Positions 45,440 through 54,564 are shown, counted from the stretch's first letter. The stretch: DNA of 64,000 bases from Zobellia nedashkovskayae (GCF_015330125.1 NZ_JADDXR010000002.1:2492685-2556684); one strand, 5' to 3'. Numbers and translations are program-made. The notes: generated from the sequence alone by a model not told the origin.

Positions 45440-45768
45440 ACAATTGCGATTTAAAATTTTAGGGTAAACAAAAATAAAATTATATTGGAACTTATCTAAA
45501 TTAACAAGACAAACTACGTGTAAGTCTAGCTAAAAGGATTATGGGTGTTAGTAATGAGGTAGTTACAACATAGATTTTAGTTATTTTACGAATTAACAAA
45601 AGTTTAGCCACCGTGGTTTTTTTAAGACCAAAACATGTATTTCCTTTAACCACTTAATTTAAAAAACTGGTAACTCTATTTATTGTACGAAAGTACTCCT
45701 TATAAAGTTGCCCTGAAATTGATTTCAAAAAACCACGTCTTTTACAAGACTACTTATAAAACAACCAA
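45440..45768. other. Divergent control region between fibre cassette 2 and the regulatory-domain trio
   Basis: 329 bases, AT-rich, no ORF. On the minus strand TATTTTTG (45476-45469) matches the -7 consensus for the fibre gene. An inverted repeat CGTGGTTTTTT (45612-45622) / AAAAAACCACG (45727-45737) spans about 105 bases, and a small hairpin GTCTT-TTAC-AAGAC (45737-45750) precedes the plus-strand gene. Confidence 0.4.
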
Positions 45769-46518
45769 ATGAAGATTATCCCTACTCTAGTATGTATACT
45801 TTTTACTTTCTTATCTGTAAACGCTCAAGATGATGACCGCTCCTTATTACGTGGTACGGTATTGTACAGAAATATAAGTGTACCTAATGAAAACGTTATA
45901 AACATTACCACGGAGACCGCAGTAATTTCTAATGAAGAAGGGCAGTTTGCTATAATGGCTAAAGCCGGTGATGAATTGGCCTTTACCGCAGTAAACTATA
46001 ATCTGGAAGTACTTAAAGTTACCGAAGAGATTATTAAAAATGGCCGTTTGGTAGTTGAAGTGAACGAAAAGGTTACTGAATTAGATGAAGTGGTCGTAAG
46101 CCCAGAGAACGAAGAGAAGTTCCTTAGGTTGCAGAATGAGGAGTTTAAAAAGGTTGAGTATGATATAGATCGCTCTACCGAGGTAGAAAATATTGCGTTA
46201 AGTGAGTCAGAAAGAGGAATGAAAGACGGACTTAATTTTGTAAATATTTTTAAGGCGTTGGCTAAAGCCGGAAAAGGGGATACTGCTGATAAGAAACCAC
46301 GAATGAAAATGAGTCAAGTGCTAAGACAGGTATATGATGATGAGTTTTTTGTAGCCGATCTTAAGTTACCTCAAGCCTCTATAGATGATTTTCTAATATA
46401 TTTAGATACCCACGAACCTGAATACGCATTGCTTCTAAAGAAAAACGAATTTGAGCTGATCGATTTTTTGGTTAACAAAAGCAAGGCGTACCGAGAACTA
46501 ATGAATGAAGAGAAATAA
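45769..46518 (+). CDS. Exported protein with carboxypeptidase-regulatory-like domain (trio member 1)
   Basis: 249 residues with signal peptide (IIPTLVCILFTFLSVNAQ). Residues about 25-115 form the beta-sandwich found at the N-terminus of SusC-type receptors: LRGTVLYRNISVPNENVIN, NEEGQFAIMAKAGDELAFTAVNY and the closing TELDEVVV. There is no plug or barrel after it; instead a charged helical part ends in DLKLPQASIDDFLIYLD. The same plan recurs in the next two genes. Function unknown. Overlaps the next gene by 14 bases, so translation is coupled. Confidence 0.82.
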   Translation: MKIIPTLVCILFTFLSVNAQDDDRSLLRGTVLYRNISVPNENVINITTETAVISNEEGQFAIMAKAGDELAFTAVNYNLEVLKVTEEIIKNGRLVVEVNEKVTELDEVVVSPENEEKFLRLQNEEFKKVEYDIDRSTEVENIALSESERGMKDGLNFVNIFKALAKAGKGDTADKKPRMKMSQVLRQVYDDEFFVADLKLPQASIDDFLIYLDTHEPEYALLLKKNEFELIDFLVNKSKAYRELMNEEK

Positions 46519-47281
46519 ACTTCTTTTTATATTTTTTTTCTTTCTCTTGACGGGACTATCCGCTCAAGATTTCTTTTCTGATGAACTTCAGGGTCGCGTC
46601 TTTAGTAAAGATGGTGATGTGGCAGCAACTCACGTTTTAAATACAACTACTAAAAAAGCCACAATTACGAACATTGATGGTTTTTTTACTATTGTCGCTA
46701 AGCTTAATGATACCTTGGTGTTTTCTGCCGTGCAATATAAACGCAAGGAAATTGTAATTACGCCTAGTCTTCTTGAAAGCAAACTTCTAATGATACCACT
46801 AGAAGAATCCTTGACAGAATTAGATGAGGTGGTGGTTATGCCGTATAGTCTATCCGGGAATATAGCAAGTGACCTTAGAACTTTGAAAACGGAACCAGTT
46901 ATTACGGCTTCAACAATGGGGCTGCCCAATGCGTATGTAGTTCCTATGACTAAGGCAGAAAGAGAATTTAAAGCGGCAACGGCAAACCCTTACATGAGTT
47001 TTGATCCGCTCATCAATATGATTACGGGCCGAAAAAAAATGCTTAAGGCACGGGTAAAGCGGAATAACACATATGCCAGAACGCAGCGTGTCCGTGAATT
47101 TTATGCGGACTCACTTTATACTACCGAATTAAAAATTCCCCAAGATAAGATTGAAGAATTTATGTACTTCTGTGAAGTAGATGTCGCTTTTCAACAAATT
47201 GTAGATACCCATGATAGAATAAAAATATGGGGTTATATGAAGAAGAAGAGTATTGTGTACCTTAAGAATTATGAAGAGTAG
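46505..47281 (+). CDS. Exported protein with carboxypeptidase-regulatory-like domain (trio member 2)
   Basis: 258 residues with a phenylalanine-rich signal peptide ending LTGLSAQ. The domain (LQGRVFSKDGDVAATHVLNTT ... GFFTIVAKLNDTLVFSAVQY ... LTELDEVVVMPYSLSG) is closely similar to member 3 and less so to member 1. The C-terminal segment ELKIPQDKIEEFMYFCEVD corresponds to DLKLPQASIDDFLIYLD in member 1. Overlaps member 1 by 14 bases. It lacks any receptor barrel; possibly a periplasmic or outer-membrane accessory protein. Confidence 0.82.
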   Translation: MKRNKLLFIFFFFLLTGLSAQDFFSDELQGRVFSKDGDVAATHVLNTTTKKATITNIDGFFTIVAKLNDTLVFSAVQYKRKEIVITPSLLESKLLMIPLEESLTELDEVVVMPYSLSGNIASDLRTLKTEPVITASTMGLPNAYVVPMTKAEREFKAATANPYMSFDPLINMITGRKKMLKARVKRNNTYARTQRVREFYADSLYTTELKIPQDKIEEFMYFCEVDVAFQQIVDTHDRIKIWGYMKKKSIVYLKNYEE

Positions 47282-47341
47282 ATGATGATGTAGGTGATAG
47301 AAAGCAATTAACGCTTTAGTTGTTTGCTAAAATAATATCAT

Positions 47342-48166
47342 ATGAAACCATTGCATAAATTATTTTCTGTAAGTGTTTTGGCAATGGTGGGAACCATGTC
47401 TCAAGCCCAATTTTCATTAGAAGGACACGTGTATAGTAAGAATGGTGATGTTTCTGCCACACATGTGTTGAATACAACCTCAAATAGAGCCACAATTACA
47501 ACTACCGATGGTTTTTTTGATATTGAAGTCCAGCTTAATGACACCTTGGTTTTTTCGGCTGTGCAATTCAAAAAGAAAGAAATAGTAGTTACAACAGCTA
47601 TTTTAGGAAGTAAATTACTGGTAGTTCCCCTAGAGGAAGTCTTAACTCAGTTAGAGGAGGTAGTGGTAACCCCATATAGTTTAACAGGAGATATGAGTAG
47701 GGATTTAAATAGAGTTCCTGTTGGTTCAGTAATAACATCTCAATCGTTGGGTTTAGAAAATAGAAAGGCTAGGCGTAGACCTGATGGGGTGGGAGAAACA
47801 CTTCGATTAAATAAATATCTAGATTTAGCTTCAGGTTATGATACAGTCACTTTTAAGCCAAAAATCTCCCATAATCTAAAGTTAGTGAGGATATATGATG
47901 ATTTATCCGGGAAGACCAAAGATTTAAAAAAGTATGCGACTTTAGAAAAAGAGGTTGGGCAAATAGATGAGATACGGTTATTTTTTACGGATTTCGTTTT
48001 TATGAATACCCTGAAAATTCCAGAACATAAAATTAATGATTTCTTGAACTACTGTATGATTGATGCTGATTTTAAGGAACTCGCAAACGCAGGTGACATG
48101 GCTTCGTTATATAAGTTAATGTCACAGAAAAGTCTCGTTTACAGAAAAAACAACGGGTTGGACTAA
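47342..48166 (+). CDS. Exported protein with carboxypeptidase-regulatory-like domain (trio member 3)
   Basis: 274 residues with signal peptide (LFSVSVLAMVGTMSQAQ). The domain LEGHVYSKNGDVSATHVLNTT ... GFFDIEVQLNDTLVFSAVQF ... LTQLEEVVVTPYSLTGD is nearly the same as member 2, pointing to a recent tandem duplication. The following basic stretch (ENRKARRRPDGVGETLRL) is unique. It ends with the shared TLKIPEHKINDFLNYCMID motif. Separated from member 2 by 60 bases. Confidence 0.82.
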   Translation: MKPLHKLFSVSVLAMVGTMSQAQFSLEGHVYSKNGDVSATHVLNTTSNRATITTTDGFFDIEVQLNDTLVFSAVQFKKKEIVVTTAILGSKLLVVPLEEVLTQLEEVVVTPYSLTGDMSRDLNRVPVGSVITSQSLGLENRKARRRPDGVGETLRLNKYLDLASGYDTVTFKPKISHNLKLVRIYDDLSGKTKDLKKYATLEKEVGQIDEIRLFFTDFVFMNTLKIPEHKINDFLNYCMIDADFKELANAGDMASLYKLMSQKSLVYRKNNGLD

Positions 48167-48216
48167 TACTGTTTTTGGCATAACATTTGCTTATTTTTGC
48201 AGTAGAAAATGAGATT

Positions 48217-48723
48217 ATGAAGTCTTTTAAAAAGTTCCTGATATTATTAGTCCTTCCATTGCTAGCGTTTTCGGCTGCACATAAATTTTACGTTAGCGTA
48301 ACCAACGTAAACTACTCTGAAAAAGACAAGGCAATACAAATTACTTCACGTGTTTTTATAGATGACCTAGATAAATTACTTCTAGAACGGTATGATGTGA
48401 AATCTAAATTAGCAACGGAGGAAGAATCACCATTGGCCGATGAATATCTAGAAAAATACCTCCGGTCAAAATTTGTAATAGAGGTAAACGGCGCAAATGC
48501 CTCTTATGATTATATTGGTAAGAAGTATGATGCAGATGTAGTTGTTTTTTACATAGAAGTACCCAATATTGACTTAGAAACGGTTAAATCTGTGCAAATT
48601 GAGAACGAAATGTTGATGGACCTTTTTGAGGATCAGCAAAATGTAGTGCACTTTAAATTCGGATTTGATAAAAAGAGCCTTGTTTTGGTAAAATCGCGTA
48701 CTAAAGGAATGTTAAAATTATAA
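48217..48723 (+). CDS. DUF6702 family exported protein
   Basis: 168 residues from the ATG at 48217; the upstream TTG opening is unlikely because the signal peptide (FLILLVLPLLAFSAA) should be N-terminal. HKFYVSVTNVNYSEKDKAIQITSRVFIDDLDKLL and the ending KSLVLVKSRTKGMLKL match the DUF6702 pattern as I remember it. Function unknown. Its position 60 bases before an M1 aminopeptidase gene looks like the common flavobacterial pairing and suggests a shared transcript. Confidence 0.85.
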   Translation: MKSFKKFLILLVLPLLAFSAAHKFYVSVTNVNYSEKDKAIQITSRVFIDDLDKLLLERYDVKSKLATEEESPLADEYLEKYLRSKFVIEVNGANASYDYIGKKYDADVVVFYIEVPNIDLETVKSVQIENEMLMDLFEDQQNVVHFKFGFDKKSLVLVKSRTKGMLKL

Positions 48724-48783
48724 CATTAAGGTAACTATTCCTTAAAATATTCTACTTTTCAAAGATTAAAACCACATTGATAT

Positions 48784-51096
48784 ATGAACAGATTAAAGTA
48801 CGGTCTAGCTTCGTTACTTTTTGTATTTGCCAGTGTTCTTATGGCACAAGAAGGCGTTAATGCAGACAAGGAACCAGGCCATTACAACCAAAGTAAATTC
48901 AAACAGTTATACGAAGAGTTCGCAACTCCTAATAATTATCGCTCTGCATCGGGTACTCCGGGTCCGGAATATTATCAACAAAAGGCCGATTATAAGATGG
49001 ATATTGAGCTTGATGATAAAAATGCAAAGATTTTTGGTACAGAAACAATTACCTATACCAACAACTCACCAGACGACCTGGAATACCTTTGGTTACAATT
49101 AGATCAGAATGTACGTGCTAAGACCTCAAAATCTCCACTGCGTAATGGTGGTGGTGTGCCAATGGCAGAACCTGCCGGTACTTTCGCACAGAAATATATG
49201 ACAGAGCCTTTTGATGGCGGATTCAATATAGACTATGTGAAAGATGCTAACGGAAAACCTTTAAAATATACCATCAACCAAACCATGATGCGTATTGATA
49301 TTCCAAAACCATTAAAAAGCAAAGAACAGATTTCATTTTCAATAAAATGGAATTATAATATTCCTGATCACACCATAAACAGAGCCCGTTCTGGTTTTGA
49401 ATATTTCGCTAAAGATGGCAACCGCGCTTATGTTATTGCACAGTTCTTTCCAAGAATGGCGGTATATAGTGATGTAGAAGGCTGGCAGAACCATCAGTTC
49501 TGGGGTAGTGGTGAATTTGCCCTTACTTTTGGTGATTATGATGTGAATATTACCGTACCTGCAGATCACGTTTTAGATGCTACGGGAACACTTCAGAATA
49601 GAAAAGATATCTTTTCGAAAGAAATGATGAAGCGTTACGAAAAAGCTAAGAAGTCGTATGACAAACCTGTAGTAATCGTAACCCAAGCCGAAGCCGAAGA
49701 GGCAGAAAAAGGTTTTTCTGAAAAGAAAAAGACCTGGAAGTTTAGAGCAGAAAACGTAAGAGATTACGGTTTTGCTACTTCAAGAAAATTTATTTGGGAT
49801 ATGCAGGCCGTGAAAGTTGGCAGCAAAGATGTTATGGCAGTTTCGCTATATCCAAAAGAAGGTAACCCGTTATGGGAGGAGTATTCTACTAAAGCGGTAG
49901 CGCATACATTAAAATCATACTCTTCACATACGTTTGACTATCCTTATCCTAAAGCAATATCGGTACATGCCAAACAACAAGGTATGGAGTACCCAATGAT
50001 ATGTTGGAACTATGGTCGTCCTAACGAAGATGGTACCTATTCCGATCGTGTAAAATACGGTATGATCAGTGTAATTATTCACGAAGTGGGTCATAACTTT
50101 TTTCCAATGATCGTTAATTCTGACGAACGCCAATGGGGTTGGATGGATGAAGGTTTAGATACTTTTATGCAATTCATGGCGGAGCAAGAATTTGGGGAAA
50201 AATTTCCAGAAGCAATTGCGCCAAACGATAAGTATCCTTCAAGAAGAGGAGACCCATCTAAAGTTGTTCCTTACATGGCAGGAGATCAGAGTACGCTTGC
50301 ACCGATCATGTCAAATCCTGAAAATGTGTATCAGTTAGGTCCCAACGCTTATGGTAAGCCAGCTACAGCTTTGAATATTCTACGTGAGACTGTAATGGGT
50401 AGAGAGCTTTTTGATCATGCTTTTAAAACATATTCTCACCGTTGGATGTTTAAACACCCAACTCCAGAAGATTTCTTTAGAACTATGGAAGATGCTTCTG
50501 CAGTAGACTTAGATTGGTATTGGAGAGGATGGTTCTATACCACGGATTTTGTGGATATAGGTGTAAAAGGAATTAAAAAGTATTATGTAGCGGACAAGCC
50601 AAGCAAAAAAATGGAAGAGTATATGGCTGTTCGTGGTATTTCTGAAGAAGATTTACCTCCATTAGTTTATTTGGCAGAGGAAGGAAGCGATGATTTGGAC
50701 CCTAACTTAAAAGGGAATGCACCTTCTGAAAACTCACAGTCGCTCAAAGAATTTATGATGGATAATTTAACAGCAGACGAAAGAGCAGCTGTTAAGGAGC
50801 CTAAGTATTTCTACGAGGTTACTTATGATAAGCCAGGTGGTATACCAATGCCATTAATTGTAGAGTACACCTATGCAGATGGTACTACTAAAAATATTAC
50901 TTACCCACCTGAAATTTGGAGAAAGAATGATAAAGAAGTAAGTGTGGTGATATCGTCACAGGCAGAACTTACTGGTGTTATTGTTGATCCAAAGGCTGAA
51001 ACTGCGGACATTGATACGTCTAATAACGCATGGCCTAAGAAAGAAGAGAAATCGGATTTCGAGAAGATGAAAGAAAATGCCGTTAAAGGCAAATAA
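48784..51096 (+). CDS. M1-family zinc aminopeptidase
   Basis: 770 residues with signal peptide (LASLLFVFASVLMAQ). The zinc site HEVGH is at 433-437 and the third ligand Glu456 lies in WGWMDEG, the exact HExxH-x18-E spacing of M1. The exopeptidase signature is not the classic GAMEN; QGMEYPMICW near residue 400 occupies that place. The N-terminal beta domain (YKMDIELDDKNAKIFGTETITYTN) is typical. Probably acts on peptides in the periplasm or at the surface. Followed by a hairpin terminator. Confidence 0.94.
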   Translation: MNRLKYGLASLLFVFASVLMAQEGVNADKEPGHYNQSKFKQLYEEFATPNNYRSASGTPGPEYYQQKADYKMDIELDDKNAKIFGTETITYTNNSPDDLEYLWLQLDQNVRAKTSKSPLRNGGGVPMAEPAGTFAQKYMTEPFDGGFNIDYVKDANGKPLKYTINQTMMRIDIPKPLKSKEQISFSIKWNYNIPDHTINRARSGFEYFAKDGNRAYVIAQFFPRMAVYSDVEGWQNHQFWGSGEFALTFGDYDVNITVPADHVLDATGTLQNRKDIFSKEMMKRYEKAKKSYDKPVVIVTQAEAEEAEKGFSEKKKTWKFRAENVRDYGFATSRKFIWDMQAVKVGSKDVMAVSLYPKEGNPLWEEYSTKAVAHTLKSYSSHTFDYPYPKAISVHAKQQGMEYPMICWNYGRPNEDGTYSDRVKYGMISVIIHEVGHNFFPMIVNSDERQWGWMDEGLDTFMQFMAEQEFGEKFPEAIAPNDKYPSRRGDPSKVVPYMAGDQSTLAPIMSNPENVYQLGPNAYGKPATALNILRETVMGRELFDHAFKTYSHRWMFKHPTPEDFFRTMEDASAVDLDWYWRGWFYTTDFVDIGVKGIKKYYVADKPSKKMEEYMAVRGISEEDLPPLVYLAEEGSDDLDPNLKGNAPSENSQSLKEFMMDNLTADERAAVKEPKYFYEVTYDKPGGIPMPLIVEYTYADGTTKNITYPPEIWRKNDKEVSVVISSQAELTGVIVDPKAETADIDTSNNAWPKKEEKSDFEKMKENAVKGK

Positions 51097-51115
51097 ATTT
51101 TTGTTAATATCACAA

Positions 51116-51152
51116 AAAGACCTGTTAGGTTTTCTTAGCCTGACAGGTCTTT
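51116..51152 (+). terminator. Terminator after the M1 peptidase gene
   Basis: AAAGACCTGTTAGG (51116-51129) pairs with CCTGACAGGTCTTT (51139-51152), including one G-T pair, with a nine-base loop. Confidence 0.85.
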
Positions 51153-51179
51153 CTATGTAAACTTTATTATATTTGTGAT

Positions 51180-51518
51180 ATGTATTCATTGTACTTTTTA
51201 TTCATTAGCGGAGGTGAAATATTCTTTATCATGTTCATCGTGGTAATGGTTTTTGGTGCCGATAAGATTCCTGGCATAGCCAAGGGGCTGGGCAAGGGTA
51301 TGCGTCAATTAAAAGACGCTACAGAAGATATTAAACAAGAAATTCAAAAGAGTGCAGATAAGCAGGGTATAGATACCAGCTTCATTAAAGACATCAAAAA
51401 GGATATAGATGATGTTAAAGACAATATAACTTCAGGAATCGGTAACGACCTTAAAAAAGGAGTAAGCGACGTGAAAAAGAGCGTTGATGATGTTACTGGA
51501 AGTATCAAAAGAAGTTAG
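51180..51518 (+). CDS. tatA: Twin-arginine translocase TatA/TatE-type subunit
   Basis: 112 residues. A single N-terminal transmembrane helix (GGEIFFIMFIVVMVF) precedes the hinge FGADKIP and an amphipathic helix IAKGLGKGMRQLKDAT, then a charged tail with repeated DDVKD-type segments. Part of the Tat pore for folded proteins; the M15 peptidase in this window is a predicted client. The tail beyond about residue 65 is longer than in minimal TatA. Two bases before the PAP2 gene. Confidence 0.93.
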   Translation: MYSLYFLFISGGEIFFIMFIVVMVFGADKIPGIAKGLGKGMRQLKDATEDIKQEIQKSADKQGIDTSFIKDIKKDIDDVKDNITSGIGNDLKKGVSDVKKSVDDVTGSIKRS

Positions 51519-51520
51519 GT

Positions 51521-52093
51521 TTGCTTGATCGTATTTTAGAATGGGATAGGGAAACTTTTATTTATCTCAATAATTTAGGCATTGAAGACTATGACCAATT
51601 TTGGGTTATCGTCACACACTTCTCCACTTGGATTCCCCTTTTTATTTTATTTCTCGTTTTAATTTTTCTAAAGTATCCAAAGAAAGAAGCTGTCTTTGTG
51701 GTCATCACTATTCTGTTAATGTTGTTTTTTGTTTCAACTATAACAGACTTGACCAAAGAGGTCGTGGCACGTACAAGGCCCAATAACAATGAGAATATAA
51801 ATACGCTGATTCGTATTCTTAAACCATCTTCAACCTTTAGTTTCTTTTCCGGTCATTCTTCTAGTTCTTTTTCGGTGACTACTATTGTAGTGTTGTTTTT
51901 AAGAAGACGTTTTAAATGGTGCTGGCTGTTCTATATCTGGCCAATACTTTTTGTATCCAGTCGTATTTTTGTTGGAGTACATTTTCCTATAGATATCATT
52001 GTGGGATCATCTGTAGGTGTTTTCTCGGCGTGGCTTTTCTATATGCTATACGTTCGCCTTATCGCACCCTACTTAGGGTTAAGCCGTCCCTAA
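51521..52093 (+). CDS. PAP2-type membrane phosphatase
   Basis: 190 residues using a TTG start at 51521; no ATG gives the conserved-looking LDRILEWDRETFIYLN beginning, and the tatA stop lies just before it. Five to six membrane helices. The three-part lipid phosphatase signature is complete: KEVVARTRP, FSGHSSSSFS and SRIFVGVHFPID. Likely dephosphorylates undecaprenyl pyrophosphate or a phospholipid head group on the periplasmic side. Its last 35 bases overlap the convergent O-methyltransferase gene. Confidence 0.9.
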   Translation: MLDRILEWDRETFIYLNNLGIEDYDQFWVIVTHFSTWIPLFILFLVLIFLKYPKKEAVFVVITILLMLFFVSTITDLTKEVVARTRPNNNENINTLIRILKPSSTFSFFSGHSSSSFSVTTIVVLFLRRRFKWCWLFYIWPILFVSSRIFVGVHFPIDIIVGSSVGVFSAWLFYMLYVRLIAPYLGLSRP

Positions 52094-52700
52094 TAGGCAG
52101 TAATACTGTTTCTATTCGTGGGTCTTCTTTTAATTTTTTGTTGAAGTCTAACAGAATAGGTGTCACCTTATCTTTTTTATCTACAGGCTCAACTACTTTA
52201 CCGGACCATAATACATTATCAGATAGTATAACACTACCTGGCCGAGTCTTTTCCATGACCAGTTCAAAATAATCAGGGTAATCCTTTTTTTCAGCATCAA
52301 TAAAAACAAGGTCAAAGGTAGTTTCAAGTTTTGGTATGATGTTTTTAGCATCGCCAATATGCTGTATAATTTGGTCCTTGTACGCACTACGTGAAAAATA
52401 GCGTTCCTGAATATCTTGGAGTTCCTCATTAATATCTATGGTGTGCAACTGGCCGTCTTTCTGCATACCTTCTGCAAGGCAAAGGGCTGAGTAGCCTGTA
52501 TAAGTGCCTATTTCAAGAATATTCTTAGGATAGATTATTTTTGATAATACACTCAATACTCTGCCTTGAAAATGACCTGTAAGCATACGTGGGCGCACTA
52601 CCTTAAGATGTGTCTCCCTAGTAAGTTCCTGAAGCAATTTGGGTTCTTTCTCTGAGTGATTTTGAATGTAATCCTCTAAATCTGAAGATAAGAAATGCAT
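52059..52700 (-). CDS. O-methyltransferase family 3 (COMT-like)
   Basis: 213 residues from the ATG at 52700; an upstream TTG adds six residues and is less likely. SAM motif LEIGTYTGYSALCLA (near residue 62-76), the acidic HTIDINEEL, DLVFIDAEKKDYPDYFE (metal-binding Asp), and SVILSDNVLWSGKVV with the second metal-site residues identify a class I Mg2+-dependent O-methyltransferase as in caffeoyl-CoA or catechol enzymes. Substrate unknown. Its 3' end overlaps the PAP2 gene by 35 bases. Confidence 0.93.
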   Translation of the reverse strand: MHFLSSDLEDYIQNHSEKEPKLLQELTRETHLKVVRPRMLTGHFQGRVLSVLSKIIYPKNILEIGTYTGYSALCLAEGMQKDGQLHTIDINEELQDIQERYFSRSAYKDQIIQHIGDAKNIIPKLETTFDLVFIDAEKKDYPDYFELVMEKTRPGSVILSDNVLWSGKVVEPVDKKDKVTPILLDFNKKLKEDPRIETVLLPIRDGLTLSRVR

Positions 52701-52768
52701 GACCTGTAATTTGTGCAAATATATAGTATTTTAGAACTTCGTAACTGTAAAACGGACCCGTAGAAACT

Positions 52769-53236
52769 ATGAATGAATTTATAACACGAAGTGCGGTACT
52801 AGACGATTTAAATACTTTACTAGAATTTGAACAAGGCATCATTGCTTTTGAAAGACCTTTTGACCCAACCCTAAAAGAAGACCCTATCAGTTACTATGAT
52901 TTGGGTGAATTAATTACAAGTGATGAGGCAGAGGTTGTGGTAATTGAACACGAAGGACAACTTGTTGCTTCGGGGTATGCTAAAATTAGAAAATCCAAAT
53001 CGTATTTGGAACATGAAGCATATAGCTATCTAGGTTTTATGTATACGGATGCTAATTTTAGAGGCCAAGGGCTAAATAAAAAAGTGGTAGAAGCGCTAAA
53101 GGATTGGTCTAAGTCGAAAGGTATTTCTGAAATACGTCTTACCGTGTACGATGATAATGCTGGAGCCATTAGAGCTTATGAAAAAGTAGGTTTTAAGGCG
53201 CACATTGTTGAGATGAGAATTGTTAACCCAAAGTAG
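52769..53236 (+). CDS. GNAT-family N-acetyltransferase
   Basis: 155 residues, one GNAT domain. The acetyl-CoA loop GFMYTDANFRGQGLNKKVVEAL (near 89-110) has the R/QxxGxG/A form as RGQGLN, followed by ISEIRLTVYDDNAGAIRAYEKVGF, the typical beta-5 to alpha-4 region. Substrate unknown. ATG at 52769; divergent from the O-methyltransferase gene with 68 bases between. Located 56 bases upstream of kynU in the same direction, so a shared transcript is possible. Confidence 0.92.
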   Translation: MNEFITRSAVLDDLNTLLEFEQGIIAFERPFDPTLKEDPISYYDLGELITSDEAEVVVIEHEGQLVASGYAKIRKSKSYLEHEAYSYLGFMYTDANFRGQGLNKKVVEALKDWSKSKGISEIRLTVYDDNAGAIRAYEKVGFKAHIVEMRIVNPK

Positions 53237-53292
53237 CGCTTCAATAGTTTAAATATCCTTTCCTAAATTGTATTTTTGATAAAAACTGCTTT

Positions 53293-54564
53293 ATGAAATT
53301 TGAGAACACCTTAGCGTTTGCCCAAAAACTAGATGGCGAAGATAAATTACGAAGCTATCGTGATGAATTCTACTTTCCTAAAGTGAACGGGAAACAGGTT
53401 ATCTATTTTACAGGAAACTCGCTCGGATTACAACCCAAAAGAACTCAAAGGTTTGTTGATGAGATCATGACGGATTGGAAGAATCTTGCTGTAGAAGGTC
53501 ATTTTCATTCAGAAAAACCTTGGTGGGATTATCATGAGCAGTTAGCTGCTCCATTAGCAAAAGTGGTAGGGGCAAAGACAGAAGAGGTTTCCGTAATGAA
53601 CACCCTTACGGTAAACCTTCACCTTTTGATGGTCACTTTTTATAGGCCTACAAGCAAACGTTATAAAATACTTTGTGAGGAGAAGGCATTTCCATCGGAT
53701 CAATATATGTTGCAAAGTCAGGTGAGGCATCATGGTCTTGATCCGGACGATACTTTGGTTGAGGTAAAGAAAAGAGAAGGTGAAAATTTCTGGCGTACCG
53801 AAGATGTTTTGCAAAAAATTGAGGAGTTAGGTGATGAACTAGCTCTAGTTCTTATAGGTGGAGTTAATTATTACAACGGTCAGGTTTTTGACATGGAAAC
53901 CATTACCAAAGCCGGTAAGGCTGTTGGTGCCAATGTGGGTTGGGATTTGGCACACGGAGCAGGTAATATTGAATTGAAATTGCACGATTGGGATGCAGAT
54001 TTTGCAGCATGGTGTAGTTATAAATATATGAATAGTGGCCCTGGTAATGCTTCAGGTGTTTTTATACATGAACGTCATCTGAATAAAAAGGACATTCCTA
54101 GATTTGAGGGCTGGTGGGGAACTAAAAAGGAAACTAGGTTTTTAATGAAACCCGAATTTGAACCCATGGCAAATGCCGATGCATGGCAGTTGAGTAATCC
54201 TCCGGTATTATCTGTGGCACCTTATTTGGCTTCTTTGGAGATGTTTGAGGAAGTGGGTATGGATGCCTTGATGGATAAAAGAGACCGTATCGTAGCTTAT
54301 CTAGAATTTGTTCTTCAAGAAATAGACGCCGAAATGGATGGGACTTCTTTTGAGATTATTACGCCTAAAGATAGAGGTACACAGTTGTCCGTTTTTCTTC
54401 ACGGACAAGGTAAGTCACTTTTTGATTACTTAATGAAAAACGGTGTCATTACAGATTGGCGTGAACCCAATGTAATCCGTCTAGCCCCAGCACCATTTTA
54501 TTGCTCATATGAAGATATGTATCGTTTTGGTCAAATCTTAAAAGAAGGTATTAAGACGGTATAA
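53293..54564 (+). CDS. kynU: Kynureninase
   Basis: 423 residues, normal length. It hydrolyses kynurenine or 3-hydroxykynurenine to anthranilate or 3-hydroxyanthranilate plus alanine using PLP. Fold-type I features: IYFTGNSLGLQPKR near the start, VNLHLLM, GWDLAHGAGN and Lys244 in WCSYKYMNSGPG that binds PLP, then GWWGTKKETRF and SNPPVLS. With kmo at 62.5 kb it covers two successive steps of the kynurenine pathway. Confidence 0.96.
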   Translation: MKFENTLAFAQKLDGEDKLRSYRDEFYFPKVNGKQVIYFTGNSLGLQPKRTQRFVDEIMTDWKNLAVEGHFHSEKPWWDYHEQLAAPLAKVVGAKTEEVSVMNTLTVNLHLLMVTFYRPTSKRYKILCEEKAFPSDQYMLQSQVRHHGLDPDDTLVEVKKREGENFWRTEDVLQKIEELGDELALVLIGGVNYYNGQVFDMETITKAGKAVGANVGWDLAHGAGNIELKLHDWDADFAAWCSYKYMNSGPGNASGVFIHERHLNKKDIPRFEGWWGTKKETRFLMKPEFEPMANADAWQLSNPPVLSVAPYLASLEMFEEVGMDALMDKRDRIVAYLEFVLQEIDAEMDGTSFEIITPKDRGTQLSVFLHGQGKSLFDYLMKNGVITDWREPNVIRLAPAPFYCSYEDMYRFGQILKEGIKTV

